From Marinobacter oulmenensis (GTDB taxonomy: Bacteria; Pseudomonadota; Gammaproteobacteria; Pseudomonadales; Oleiphilaceae): DNA of 64,000 nt. Shown here one piece after another: positions 18,087-27,335 of the stretch. Made by a program: the position numbers and the translations under genes. Location: positions 62,001 to 126,000 of the forward strand of contig NZ_JACHFE010000001.1 of the NCBI RefSeq assembly GCF_014201735.1. The letters are read 5' to 3'. The notes below the pieces were generated by a model. That model saw only the letters and a list, made by a program, of their open reading frames with translations. It searched no databases and had not been told where the DNA came from. How positions within the stretch are numbered: the stretch's first letter is position 1; the number at the start of each line of letters is the position of its first letter.

Positions 18087-18806
18087 ATGGCGACAATAAG
18101 AAAAGCCCTGGCCTGGGCCAGCGTTCCGTTCATCTGTATGGCCGCATTGCTGCTCTATCTGGCCCGGCCTTTCAATCCGGATAACAATCGTTTGCTGGGC
18201 TGGGCGATTGCCCGCACCGGCCGTTTTCTGCTGGGCATGAAGCGGCCACTGCAGGGCGCCGAGAACATGCCCCGGGACCGTCCCACCGTGATCATCGCCA
18301 ATCACCAGCAGAACGACGACCTGTTCGTCATGGGGGATCTGCTGCCGCCCCGGACGGTGGCGGTTGGCAAGCGTTCACTGGTGTGGCTGCCCTTTTTCGG
18401 CCAGGTGTTCTGGCTCGGGGGGAACGTCATCCTTAACCGTGGCCGTTCACAGAAGGCGGTGGCGGCCATGCAGGCCACCAGTGCCGCCATCCGGCGGGAT
18501 CACAAGAGCATCTGGGTGTTCCCGGAGGGCACCCGCAGCCGCGGCCGTGGCCTGGGGACCTTCAAAAAAGGCGCCTTTCACGCGGCTGTGGCGGCGGGCG
18601 CGCCCATCACTATGGTCTGCGCCGGTGAATACCACGGCGTGAGCCGGGGGCTGAGCGGCCGGCGTGAGCCGGTCCCGGTTCGCATTCTGCCGCCGGTGGA
18701 AACCGAAGGACTGAGCACCGAGGATATCCCCCAGCTGGTTGAAAGCTGCCGACAGCAGATGATTGCGGCCATCGCGGGAATGGCGCCGGCGACCGGTACG
18801 GCTTGA
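18087..18806 (+). CDS. plsC: 1-acyl-sn-glycerol-3-phosphate acyltransferase family protein
   Basis: Transfers an acyl chain to a lysophospholipid-type acceptor at the inner membrane. 239 residues: one N-terminal membrane helix (about 10-30), catalytic HX4D motif in NHQQNDD, the glycerol-phosphate binding block FPEGTRSRGRG, and the VCAGEYHG region. The ATG at 18087 follows the inverted repeat; an earlier in-frame start at 18021 would read through it. Housekeeping PlsC or a paralogue cannot be told apart here. Confidence 0.82.
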   Translation: MATIRKALAWASVPFICMAALLLYLARPFNPDNNRLLGWAIARTGRFLLGMKRPLQGAENMPRDRPTVIIANHQQNDDLFVMGDLLPPRTVAVGKRSLVWLPFFGQVFWLGGNVILNRGRSQKAVAAMQATSAAIRRDHKSIWVFPEGTRSRGRGLGTFKKGAFHAAVAAGAPITMVCAGEYHGVSRGLSGRREPVPVRILPPVETEGLSTEDIPQLVESCRQQMIAAIAGMAPATGTA

Positions 18807-18896
18807 ACAGGCGATGAAAACAGGGCAGTCTTCCGTTCAGTAAGTCATTGTGCCCGAACGGGAGACGCCAGCCATGAGCCAGACAGGACAACATAG

Positions 18897-19298
18897 ATGA
18901 TTGCACCGGTTACCGCTGTTTTTGCCGCTGTTACGGGGCTGTTGCTTCTGGTGCTGTCCGCCCAGGTTGTCAAATACCGGTTCAGGTACCGGATGGGCCT
19001 TGGGGTTAATGATGATCCCGCGTTCGAGGCCGCCGTGCGGGCGCACGCCAACCTTGTTGAATACGCCCCCCTGGGGCTTCTGATGCTGGGGATTGCGGAG
19101 ATTAACGGTGTCTCTTCCACGTTCATCTACTGGACGGGTATGGCACTGGTCGTCGGCCGGATTCTCCATGCCTGGGGCATGATCAACGGTCAGGGCGGCC
19201 CCCATCGTGGGCGCATGATCGGTATTCTCCTGACCTGGCTGGCCATTCTGGTGGCGGCCCTGCTGTTGATGTGGAACGTCTGGCAGGTCTACGGCTGA
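18897..19298 (+). CDS. MAPEG family membrane protein
   Basis: 133 residues with four predicted membrane helices. The MAPEG (eicosanoid and glutathione metabolism) signature is visible: FEAAVRAHANLVEYAPLGLL, where the Arg/His/Asn/Glu set is conserved, and GRILHAWGM. Bacterial members are often glutathione S-transferase-like, but the substrate is unknown. It stands alone between the acyltransferase and rhomboid genes. Confidence 0.88.
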   Translation: MIAPVTAVFAAVTGLLLLVLSAQVVKYRFRYRMGLGVNDDPAFEAAVRAHANLVEYAPLGLLMLGIAEINGVSSTFIYWTGMALVVGRILHAWGMINGQGGPHRGRMIGILLTWLAILVAALLLMWNVWQVYG

Positions 19299-19361
19299 TT
19301 GCGTTCGCAGTCCGGCCTGATGGCCTATCAGGGATGAGAAAGGGACTAACGGAATTCACCC

Positions 19362-20804
19362 ATGCTGATCATACCTGCTGAGAGATCCGTGGACTGGCGC
19401 CACCCACCCTGGGTGACGCTGGGCCTGATGCTGGCCTGCCTGCTGGTGTTTCTGTTTTACCAGGGTGGAGACGAGCGCAAGCTCCAGTCAGCGGTGAAAC
19501 AGTATCTGCAGGACGATCTGCTGGCCCTGGAAGCCCCCGCCTACATCGATTACCTGGAGCGCCAGATCCGCTTTGATGGGCAGACCGGCAGTCAGGACCA
19601 ACTGGAACAGTTCCGTGAGCTGCAGCAGAACAACGAATCCCTCTGGCAGGCCATCACGCTGATTTCTGACCGGTCATTCTACTATTACCTCCGGGAAAAC
19701 CGGGACCTGATCTGGGCGCCAACGGAACGTGAGTACTGGCAGGAACACCGCAGTGTCATTGAGGAGCGCTGGGTGAGCCGTATCAGTGCCTTTGACCTGG
19801 GCCTGACACCCGGCGACCTGAAGCTGCACACGTTGATCAGTTACCAGTTCCTGCACGGGGGTTGGGCGCACATCATCGGCAACCTGATTTTTCTGTTTCT
19901 GCTGGGTTTTACCGTCGAAAGAGCGCTGGGGCCGGGGCGTTACCTGGTGGCTTACCTGTTGTGTGGAGCCATCGCCGGGCTGGTCTTCACCGCTTTTTCC
20001 CAGGGCAGCATGATACCCCTGGTGGGAGCCTCTGGCTCCATAGCGGGCCTGATGGGCATGTACCTGACGATCTACGGCTTCCAGAAAATCCGGTTTTTCT
20101 TCTATCTGGGGGTCTACTTCAATTACCTGAAGGCACCCGCTATCCTGCTTTTGCCGATCTGGCTGGGCAAGGAAATCTATGATTACTGGTTTGCCGGTTC
20201 TACCGGCATTGCCTATATGGCCCATGCCGGAGGCGTGGTGGCCGGTGCCGCACTGGTCGCGCTGTTCGGCAAGAGCTGGCTTCAGGTGCGGGAGGATTTT
20301 TTTGAGCCGGAGCAGGAAGAACAGGACGCCCGCTTTACCAGTGCTTATGCCCAGGCCATGGCCAGTCTCGGGCGTCTGGATTTCGACATTGCCCGGCGTC
20401 AGTTTCAGGCGCTCCGGGACAATTATCCGGATCGTCCGATCCTGCTGGAGCATCTCTACCAGATCGCCAAGCTCCGGCCGGATCTGCCGGAGTATCATGA
20501 CCGCACCCTCGAGCTGATGAACGATGCCATGGGTCGCCGGCGTCCTGAGCAGATGATGGCGGTCTGGCAGGAATACCTGACCAAAGGTGAGGATTACCAC
20601 CCCCTGGCGCCGGAAGCTCACAACAAGGTGCTGTTTGCCAGCTTGCGGGATCAGGACATGAAAATCGCCGAGAAAGCCTTTGAACGGCTCAAACAGGGCG
20701 GCAGTGCGGAACTTGTGGAAGAGGCCAGCCGGTTGCTGGCGGCTGAATTCGAAAAGCTCCAGATGTCCACCAGAGCGCAGAAATACCGGCAGTACCACCG
20801 GTAG
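19362..20804 (+). CDS. Rhomboid-family intramembrane serine protease with C-terminal helical repeats
   Basis: Cleaves membrane proteins within the bilayer. 480 residues: first membrane helix at 18-34, a roughly 120-residue soluble insert, then the rhomboid core with HGGWAHIIGNLIFLF (His170, Asn174), catalytic GASGS (Ser224) and AYMAHAGG (His288), followed by a 170-residue soluble TPR-like tail. The catalytic dyad is intact. The tail is longer than in simple rhomboids and resembles that of the membrane protein at 29453-30907. Confidence 0.9.
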   Translation: MLIIPAERSVDWRHPPWVTLGLMLACLLVFLFYQGGDERKLQSAVKQYLQDDLLALEAPAYIDYLERQIRFDGQTGSQDQLEQFRELQQNNESLWQAITLISDRSFYYYLRENRDLIWAPTEREYWQEHRSVIEERWVSRISAFDLGLTPGDLKLHTLISYQFLHGGWAHIIGNLIFLFLLGFTVERALGPGRYLVAYLLCGAIAGLVFTAFSQGSMIPLVGASGSIAGLMGMYLTIYGFQKIRFFFYLGVYFNYLKAPAILLLPIWLGKEIYDYWFAGSTGIAYMAHAGGVVAGAALVALFGKSWLQVREDFFEPEQEEQDARFTSAYAQAMASLGRLDFDIARRQFQALRDNYPDRPILLEHLYQIAKLRPDLPEYHDRTLELMNDAMGRRRPEQMMAVWQEYLTKGEDYHPLAPEAHNKVLFASLRDQDMKIAEKAFERLKQGGSAELVEEASRLLAAEFEKLQMSTRAQKYRQYHR

Positions 20805-20874
20805 AGTCTCTGAGTCGTCGGTTGTGATTGAAGGCAGGGCTTGCCATCAAAGGTGATATTCATCAAAATTAAAT

Positions 20875-20887
20875 GATACTCATTAAC
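20875..20887 (+). promoter_or_regulatory. Fur box before the AraC-type regulator
   Basis: GATACTCATTAAC matches the Fur half-site core GATAATCATTATC at 11 of 13 positions and lies in an AT-rich stretch. It ends only 5-13 bases before the candidate start codons, so Fur binding would cover the promoter or initiation region. Confidence 0.75.
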
Positions 20888-20900
20888 AATTGTGCGTATC

Positions 20901-21950
20901 ATGAGTGCTCACGCCCTATTCCCAGACACGGTTCGCCAGAACCACGACCACTCCGTGCTTCGCAGGTTGCAGCAACTTGAAGATCAACTTCAGAAAACCG
21001 CTGTAGAGCCTGATATCGGAGCACCTTCGCCGTTATCCCTGGAGCTCCGTCAGGGCCACAGTTTTCTGCAGTTCGAAGCGCCGCTGGGCGAGGGGTTCAT
21101 GGAATCGCTTGAACTGCCCAGTGGCCTTGCCATCAGCCGTAAGAACTGTCGTTTTTTCAAACCGATGACCAACCGATACCAGCAGTTGAACCGTGTGCTG
21201 GGGTTCAGCCTGGTCCTGGAGGGTGGGTTCCGTTTTTCCATACCCCGACTGTCCGTCAGTGGCCGGGTCAGGCCTGGGGAAGTGTGGGTCAGTGGTGGAA
21301 CCCTTGATGAGGTGACGGCTTCCCACAGCGCAGGTCGCCGGATGTGTGGTGTCGGCCTGGATCTTTCCCCCGAGATGCTGGAGCAGTGGCGGGAAGAAGC
21401 GCCGATGGCCATGCGCCGGAAGCTCAAAGCCGGGGGCAGTGGTATGTGCAGCCCATTGCTGACCATGACTCCGGCCATGCAGGGACTGGCCCTGAAAATC
21501 CTCAATTGTCCGACAACGTCCCTGTGCGCCCGACTGGAGTATGAGTCCATGGGGCTTGCCCTGCTGGCCCAGCTCCTGAGCGGGGAGGATGGTGAGGTTC
21601 GTCTCACGCAATCCGAGAGACGAAGCTCCCGCCACAGGAAACTGATCCGCGAGGCCGTTGATCTCCTGCATGCCGAGTGGCGTGAGCCGCCGACCATTGC
21701 GCAGCTTGCCATGCGTATCGGTATGAACGAATGCTATCTGAAGACCGGCTTCAAGGAGTTGACCGGCAAGACCATCGCTCAGTATGTGCGGGGCCTTAGG
21801 ATGGTCCGCGCCTACCAGTTGCTGACCGGCGAGGGGTATACCGTCAACCAGGCGGCTGTCGAGGTCGGCTTCTCCAACCCCAGTCATTTTTCAACGGCGT
21901 TCCGGGCCCATTACGGGTGCCTGCCTTCGGATGTCAGCCGTCACCACTGA
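20901..21950 (+). CDS. PchR-like AraC-family regulator of siderophore uptake
   Basis: 349 residues from ATG 20901 (GTG at 20892 is also in frame; neither has a clear ribosome site). The N-terminal two thirds is a ligand-sensing region; the C-terminal AraC domain has two helix-turn-helices, one with PPTIAQLAMRIGMNECYLK and one with NQAAVEVGFSNPSHFSTAFR. The arrangement matches PchR-type regulators, which activate siderophore uptake genes when the ferri-siderophore is present. It is preceded by a Fur box and followed by a FepBDGC-type operon. Confidence 0.87.
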   Translation: MSAHALFPDTVRQNHDHSVLRRLQQLEDQLQKTAVEPDIGAPSPLSLELRQGHSFLQFEAPLGEGFMESLELPSGLAISRKNCRFFKPMTNRYQQLNRVLGFSLVLEGGFRFSIPRLSVSGRVRPGEVWVSGGTLDEVTASHSAGRRMCGVGLDLSPEMLEQWREEAPMAMRRKLKAGGSGMCSPLLTMTPAMQGLALKILNCPTTSLCARLEYESMGLALLAQLLSGEDGEVRLTQSERRSSRHRKLIREAVDLLHAEWREPPTIAQLAMRIGMNECYLKTGFKELTGKTIAQYVRGLRMVRAYQLLTGEGYTVNQAAVEVGFSNPSHFSTAFRAHYGCLPSDVSRHH

Positions 21951-22051
21951 TTTCTACCAACCGGGGCATTCATTTTCCCGCTCCGGGTAGCTGCTCATGG
22001 CCCCGGTTCGACATAGTGCCGGTTCCCATCCCGATGACTTCAGAGACCTGA

Positions 22052-22999
22052 ATGAACGTGCGACGACTGTGGCCGGTGATGGTTCTGGCCATCCTCATAA
22101 CCGGATGTGACTCAACCGCGGACGAACCCGCCGTTGAATCTGCCGCCTGGCGGAGCTTTGAGAATGCCGACGGTACGGTGACCCGGATCCCGGAAAAGCC
22201 CGCTCGCATACTGTCCACGTCCGTCACCGTCACCGGAACCCTGCTGGCGATCGAGGCGCCGGTGGTGGCCAGTGCGGCGGCTGCAGATCACCGGTTTTTC
22301 AGCCAGTGGCAGCCGGTGGCCGAGGCTCGCGGTGTGCGCAAACTCTGGGCGGCCGGCAGTCTGGACCTGGAGTCGGTGCTGGAGGTGTCACCGGACCTGA
22401 TTGTGGTTTCCACCGGAGGTGCGGATTCCGCCCTGATGCACCGTGCCGATCTGGCCTCTGTGGCGCCTACCATCGTGGTGGACTATGGAGCCCAGAGCTG
22501 GCAGGAACTGGCCTCAGAGCTGGGCCGGGCGACCGGCCGGGAGTCGCAGGCCAGGCAACTGATAACGGCCTTTGATGAGTTTGTCCGCGAGGCAGGCGAA
22601 CGCATGGAACCGCCAGAGGGCAGGGCCAACATCATCAGCTATAACGGGCCGGGTATCACCAATCCGGTGGCGACACGCGAGGGCGCCCATGGCCGTCTGC
22701 TCAGGGCCCTGGGATTCCGCATTGAGCAGCCGGTCAGCGCTGCCGCGGGAGCGGAATCCAGTGACCAGGATTTTGTCCGCACGCCCTATGAATATCTGAC
22801 ACGGCTGGAGGCACCCATCACCTTCCTGACCCGGGTGGACGACAGTGGCGTGGATGATTTCCTGAATGATCCGGTACTGGCCAATCTGCCCTCGGTACAG
22901 TCCGGACAGGTGTATGGACTGGGCAAGCATTCTTTCCGCATAGACTATTTCAGCAGCCGGGAGATCGTGGACGGGATGCTGGAGCGGTTCTCCCGGTGA
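22052..22999 (+). CDS. fepB: Ferric-siderophore periplasmic binding lipoprotein (FepB type)
   Basis: Captures ferri-siderophore in the periplasm for the FepDGC permease. 315 residues with a lipobox at ILITGC (Cys19), so it is probably a lipoprotein. The TroA-like fold shows in KPARILSTSVTVTGTLLAIEAPV, LEVSPDLIVVSTGG and VYGLGKHSFRIDYFSS near the C-terminus. It starts the fep-like operon and overlaps fepD by 4 bases (GTGA). Naming follows the closest look-alike; the true siderophore is unknown. Confidence 0.85.
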   Translation: MNVRRLWPVMVLAILITGCDSTADEPAVESAAWRSFENADGTVTRIPEKPARILSTSVTVTGTLLAIEAPVVASAAAADHRFFSQWQPVAEARGVRKLWAAGSLDLESVLEVSPDLIVVSTGGADSALMHRADLASVAPTIVVDYGAQSWQELASELGRATGRESQARQLITAFDEFVREAGERMEPPEGRANIISYNGPGITNPVATREGAHGRLLRALGFRIEQPVSAAAGAESSDQDFVRTPYEYLTRLEAPITFLTRVDDSGVDDFLNDPVLANLPSVQSGQVYGLGKHSFRIDYFSSREIVDGMLERFSR

Positions 23000-24021
23000 G
23001 CCCTTTGCGCAGCGGCCAGCCACGCTGGCAGCGTCACGCCCTGGTGATGCTGGGTGGCTGCCTGCTGCTCGCTGCCATGATGGCCCTGAGTATCGGGATC
23101 GGCGCCCGATCCATTGCGCCCGGTGTCGCTCTGGATGCCATTGTCTCTTTTGATCCCTCAATCAATCAGCACCTGCTGGTGCGGCACTTGCGAATTCCCC
23201 GAACACTCATTGCGGTGCTGGTTGGCGTGTCACTGGGCGGAGCCGGCGTCGTGATGCAGGCGTTGACGCGCAACCCGCTGGCGGATCCTGGGCTGTTGGG
23301 GGTGAACGCCGGGGCCGGCCTGGCCATCGTGACCGCCATTGCCCTCTGGCAGGTGCAGAGCATTGGCGGTCAGATGGCCAGCGGTCTGGTCGGCGCCGGC
23401 CTGGCCGGGGCTGCCGTCTACCTGCTGGGGGGCGTCAGGCAAATCGCCAACCCGGTCCGCCTGGTGCTTGCCGGAGCCGCACTGACCTTTGTGCTCATGG
23501 CCTTGACCCAACTGATCATTATCAACAGCGATGCACTGGTTTTTGACCGGTTCCGGCACTGGGCCGTGGGATCCCTGCAGGGGCGTGGGCCGGAACTGGT
23601 CGTTCCCTTCCTGGTACTGGCGGTGCTCGGACTGGGCATGATCGTCTATCTCACCCGGGCGCTGGATGTGCTGGTACTGGGTCGTGACCTGGGGCGGGTG
23701 CTCGGGGTCAGCTCAGGCACTGTCTGGGGGCTGGCCTGTGTGTCCGTGGTGCTGCTGTCGGGCGCAGCGACCGCGGTTGCCGGCCCGGTGAGCTTTGTCG
23801 GTCTGGCGGCGCCGCACCTTGCCCGGTTTGTGGTGGGCTCCGGCCACCGTCTGCTGGTGCCCTATACCCTGTTGATTTCCGCACTGCTGGTGCTGGCTGC
23901 GGATATGGCCGGGCGCCTGGTTATTCATCCGGAAGAAGTGGCTGTCGGGATCATGGTGGCCTTACTGGGTGGTCCGGTGTTTGTCGCGCTCGCCCGACGC
24001 AGACGGCTGGTCCAGCTATGA
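22996..24021 (+). CDS. fepD: Ferric-siderophore ABC permease FepD type
   Basis: FecCD/BtuC-type permease of 341 residues with about nine membrane helices. Family marks include RIPRTLIAVLVGVSLGGAGV near residue 75, the coupling region TRNPLADPGLLGVNAGAG and SFVGLAAPHLARF. GTG start at 22996 overlaps the fepB stop; its own stop overlaps fepG by 4 bases. It pairs with FepG to form the channel for the siderophore importer. Confidence 0.9.
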   Translation: MSPLRSGQPRWQRHALVMLGGCLLLAAMMALSIGIGARSIAPGVALDAIVSFDPSINQHLLVRHLRIPRTLIAVLVGVSLGGAGVVMQALTRNPLADPGLLGVNAGAGLAIVTAIALWQVQSIGGQMASGLVGAGLAGAAVYLLGGVRQIANPVRLVLAGAALTFVLMALTQLIIINSDALVFDRFRHWAVGSLQGRGPELVVPFLVLAVLGLGMIVYLTRALDVLVLGRDLGRVLGVSSGTVWGLACVSVVLLSGAATAVAGPVSFVGLAAPHLARFVVGSGHRLLVPYTLLISALLVLAADMAGRLVIHPEEVAVGIMVALLGGPVFVALARRRRLVQL

Positions 24022-25061
24022 GATTCCTGGCGGGCAGTCGCAAGACGGTCTGGGAGGGGCACGGGATATCCGTGTTGGTATGCCCCAGGTCGCTGGCGGT
24101 GACTTCTTTGCTGCTGTTACTTGTTGTTTGCCTCGGGGCAGCCTCCCTTGGCGTTGGGGCCATGGGGTTTGGCCCGGACCTGCTGCTGGAGCTGGCCAAT
24201 CAGCCGCCGGGAAGCATGGTTCACCGGGTGTTTTTTGATATCCGGCTGCCCCGGACCCTGACCGCCATCCTGGTTGGCGCGGCCCTGGGGGCCTCGGGAC
24301 TGATATTTCAGTCCATCTCCCGCAACGCACTGGGGTCCCCCGACATCATTGGCTTTACCACCGGCGCCGCCACCGGGGCCATTGTGCAGATTGTGCTGTT
24401 CAGCCCGAGCGCGCTGGGTGTGGCCGTCGCCGCCATCGTCGGGGGATTGGTGACGGCGCTGGTTGTCTACGGGCTTTCCGTTAGGGATGGCTCGGTTGCC
24501 GGTTACCGGCTGATTCTTGTGGGCATTGGGATCGGGGCAATACTCAGCGCGGTTAACGGGCTGTTGCTTGTAAAAGGCGATCTGGACAACGCGGTTGTCG
24601 CCAATCTCTGGCTTGCCGGCTCCCTGGACGCCCGTAACTGGGGCCATGTTATTCCGGTGGGGCTGGGGTGTCTGGTGCTGATGCCGGTGCTGGTGTTGCT
24701 GGCCAGTCGTCTGCAGCTCATGGAAATGGGCGATGACACGGCACGACAACTGGGTGTGCGGGTGGAAGCGGTCCGGCTGACGATGGTGCTCTGCGCGGTG
24801 GCACTGGCGGGCCTGGCAACCGGAGCAGCCGGACCGGTGGCTTTTATTGCCCTGGCAGCCCCGCAACTGGTCGTTCGTCTGTTGCCCTCCGGCCGGCTGC
24901 CCGTTATCGGGGCGGCGGCGATGGGGGCCCTGCTGATGGTTGTGACGGATCTTCTGTCCCGGCTTTTCCCGCTGGAGGTAATGCTGCCCATTGGCCGGAT
25001 GACCGGAGTGATCGGAGGGATCTATCTGATCTGGCTGCTGGGACGGGTAAGAGGAATCTGA
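24018..25061 (+). CDS. fepG: Ferric-siderophore ABC permease FepG type
   Basis: Second FecCD-type permease, 347 residues. The FepG-like motif SRNALGSPDIIGFTTGA distinguishes it from FepD, and IRLPRTLTAILVGAALGASG and VAFIALAAPQLVVRLLP are in the expected places. It starts at ATG 24018 in a 4-base overlap with fepD and is followed by fepC after 7 bases. Confidence 0.9.
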   Translation: MRFLAGSRKTVWEGHGISVLVCPRSLAVTSLLLLLVVCLGAASLGVGAMGFGPDLLLELANQPPGSMVHRVFFDIRLPRTLTAILVGAALGASGLIFQSISRNALGSPDIIGFTTGAATGAIVQIVLFSPSALGVAVAAIVGGLVTALVVYGLSVRDGSVAGYRLILVGIGIGAILSAVNGLLLVKGDLDNAVVANLWLAGSLDARNWGHVIPVGLGCLVLMPVLVLLASRLQLMEMGDDTARQLGVRVEAVRLTMVLCAVALAGLATGAAGPVAFIALAAPQLVVRLLPSGRLPVIGAAAMGALLMVVTDLLSRLFPLEVMLPIGRMTGVIGGIYLIWLLGRVRGI

Positions 25062-25068
25062 GGAAATC

Positions 25069-25884
25069 ATGAATCAAGAGTCTGAGTGGCCGCTGCTGTC
25101 CGGCAAGAGTCTGACGCTGTCCTACGGGGCCAGGCCCATTGTCCAGGATCTGTCTGTCAGCATTCCGGAGGGAAAGCTGACCGTCGTGATTGGTCCGAAT
25201 GCCTGTGGCAAATCCACGCTCCTGCGGGCGTTGTCTCGTCTGCTGTCCCCGGAGCATGGCCAGGTACTCATGCAGGGACGGGACGTAAGCCAATACTCCG
25301 CCCGGGCGTTCGCCCGCCTGTTGGGAATGCTGCCCCAGTCTTCCCGGGCCCCTGCCGGAATCTGTGTTGCCGATCTGGTGGCCCGGGGCCGGTTTCCTCA
25401 TCAAAGCCTGTTCCGACAGTGGCGGGAGGAGGACGACCGGGCGGTGGCAGAGGCCATGGTGGCCACCGGTGTTTCCGGTCTGGCGGATGCGGTGGTGGAT
25501 GAGTTGTCGGGCGGACAGCGCCAGCGGGTCTGGCTGGCCATGCTGTTGGCACAGCAAACACCGGTCATGCTGCTGGATGAACCGACCACCTGGCTGGACA
25601 TCGCCCATCAGCTTGAGGTGCTCGAGCTGTGCCGGCGACTGAACCGGAACGAGGGGCGGACACTGGTGGTGGTGCTGCACGATCTCAATCAGGCCGCCCG
25701 CTATGCCGACCACCTCATCGTCATGAAAGCGGGGCGTATCGTCGGGTCCGGCTCACCGGAGTTCGTGATGACCGAAGCCCTCGTGGAAGACGTGTTTCAC
25801 ATTCGCTCGCGAATCCTGAGCGATCCCGTTACCGGTCGGCCCTGGATACTGCCGTTAGCCAGTACCGGTCACATGGAAGATTAA
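25069..25884 (+). CDS. fepC: Ferric-siderophore ABC ATPase FepC type
   Basis: ATPase driving siderophore import, 271 residues: Walker A IGPNACGKSTLLRAL, signature LSGGQRQRVWLAMLLAQ, Walker B VMLLDEPTTWLDI and the switch His in VVLHDLNQAARYADH. RGRFPHQ is a typical FepC-family stretch. All catalytic residues are present. Confidence 0.92.
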   Translation: MNQESEWPLLSGKSLTLSYGARPIVQDLSVSIPEGKLTVVIGPNACGKSTLLRALSRLLSPEHGQVLMQGRDVSQYSARAFARLLGMLPQSSRAPAGICVADLVARGRFPHQSLFRQWREEDDRAVAEAMVATGVSGLADAVVDELSGGQRQRVWLAMLLAQQTPVMLLDEPTTWLDIAHQLEVLELCRRLNRNEGRTLVVVLHDLNQAARYADHLIVMKAGRIVGSGSPEFVMTEALVEDVFHIRSRILSDPVTGRPWILPLASTGHMED

Positions 25885-25905
25885 TCCGATACCGAAGGAG
25901 CCCTG

Positions 25906-27213
25906 ATGATGAGTGGTCAATCGTTGTGTATAGGTCTGTCGCTGGCAACCACCTGGCTGACCGGGAACGGCTGGCGACGCCCGGACAGCCGGGTCGAACA
26001 GATCTGTCTGAGCGATTTCTATGTGGATATTGCCCGCAGGGCCGAGGCTGCCAAGCTGGATTTCCTGTTTCGGCCCGACTCCCTGTTTCTGGATCCGACA
26101 ATGCTGAACCAGTCGCCCGGTATCAGCGGACTGGACCCGACCCTGCTGCTCAGTGCGCTGAGCCGGGAAACCAGCCACATCGGCCTGGTAACCACCGCAT
26201 CCACCACGTTCAACCACCCCTATCATGTGGCTCGCTCCATTCAGTCCCTGCACTGGTTGAGCAAGGGCCGGGCAGGGTGGAATGTTGTGACGGCGCTGGA
26301 CGGCAATGAAAACTTCGGTGTGGATATCATGCCCGATGCCGATTCGCGCTATGACCGGGCGGCTGAATTTACCGAGGTGGTGTTCAGACTCTGGCAAAGC
26401 TATCCCCCGGAAGCGCGGGTGGTGGACAGGCAGGCGGGGTGTTATGTCGAGACCGGGCGGATTCGTCCGATTGATCACCGCGGCCCATTTTTCAGTGTTA
26501 AGGGGCCGCTGAATATCCCCGCATCGGACTATGGCCGGATCCCGATCCTGCAGGCCGGTGCCTCCGAGCGGGGCCGGGACTTTGCCGCCCGGATAGCCGA
26601 CGCCATTTTTGCTGCCACGCCGGATATGGAGGCGGGGCGCGAGCTGACCGATGACATTCGTAGCCGGGCTCGGCAGGCGGGCCGTGGACCTGGCGCGGTC
26701 AAGGTGCTACCGGGGCTGAGTCTGTTTCTTGCCCCAACCCGGCAAGAGGCCGATGCGCTGTTTGAAGAGACCCAGCGCGGCCGGGACATTGCCCGAAAGC
26801 ATGCGTTTATCCGGGAAGCGCTCGGGCTTGATGTTAGCGGCATGAGTGAGGACCGGCGAATCACCACAGACCTGTTGCCGACGATGGAGCGACCGGTGCG
26901 CAGTCGCACCCACGCGCGGTTGTTGCGGCGCCTCATTGAACGGGAAAGCCCGACCCTGTCCCAGCTCCTTAAACGTCCGGAAGTGTCCGGGTCTGCCCAC
27001 TGGCAGGTCGTGGGCACACCGGCGGATGCCATTGACAGCATCATGGAATGGTTTGAAGCCGGGGCTGCGGATGGCTTTGTTGCCTTGCCGGGGGGCTCTG
27101 AAGACTGCCTGAACCTGTTTCTGGAGGAAGTGGTCCCCGGCCTGGTTGAGCGTGGCGTGTTCCGTTCCGAGTATTCCGGCCCGACCTTCGCCCATCACCT
27201 GCAACTGGCGTGA
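25906..27213 (+). CDS. Flavin-dependent LLM-class monooxygenase (NtaA/SnaA/DszA family)
   Basis: 435-residue luciferase-like enzyme that would use reduced FMN and O2. The family opening WRRPDSRVEQICLSDFYVDIA, TSHIGLVTTASTTFNHPYHVAR, GRAGWNVVTALDGNENFG and ILQAGASERGRDFAA mark the NtaA/SnaA/DszA/EmoA group, whose members oxidise nitrilotriacetate, EDTA, pristinamycin or dibenzothiophene sulfone. It follows fepC by 21 bases on the same strand, and a terminator comes next, so it is the last gene of the siderophore operon. No flavin reductase is adjacent. The substrate is unknown; the context suggests a siderophore or metal chelate. Confidence 0.88.
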   Translation: MMSGQSLCIGLSLATTWLTGNGWRRPDSRVEQICLSDFYVDIARRAEAAKLDFLFRPDSLFLDPTMLNQSPGISGLDPTLLLSALSRETSHIGLVTTASTTFNHPYHVARSIQSLHWLSKGRAGWNVVTALDGNENFGVDIMPDADSRYDRAAEFTEVVFRLWQSYPPEARVVDRQAGCYVETGRIRPIDHRGPFFSVKGPLNIPASDYGRIPILQAGASERGRDFAARIADAIFAATPDMEAGRELTDDIRSRARQAGRGPGAVKVLPGLSLFLAPTRQEADALFEETQRGRDIARKHAFIREALGLDVSGMSEDRRITTDLLPTMERPVRSRTHARLLRRLIERESPTLSQLLKRPEVSGSAHWQVVGTPADAIDSIMEWFEAGAADGFVALPGGSEDCLNLFLEEVVPGLVERGVFRSEYSGPTFAHHLQLA

Positions 27214-27233
27214 TCGCCTGCAGCCATCCTTTA

Positions 27234-27253
27234 CCACCAGGGGTGGCTTTTTT
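27234..27253 (+). terminator. Terminator of the siderophore transport operon
   Basis: CCACC (27234-27238) pairs with GGTGG (27242-27246) around a 3-base loop and runs into C plus six T (27247-27253). It lies 20 bases after the monooxygenase stop and separates that operon from the receptor gene. Confidence 0.75.
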
Positions 27254-27285
27254 ACCGTTGCGGGTCGCCATTCGGGGACTTAATT

Positions 27286-27298
27286 GAGAATAATTAAC
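27286..27298 (+). promoter_or_regulatory. Fur box before the TonB-dependent receptor
   Basis: GAGAATAATTAAC matches GATAATCATTATC at 10 of 13 positions within an AT-rich segment, 37 bases before the receptor start. It gives the receptor its own iron-controlled promoter. Confidence 0.7.
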
Positions 27299-27335
27299 AT
27301 TCAATAACCTTTTATTCCAGAACAAGGAGTTCCCG

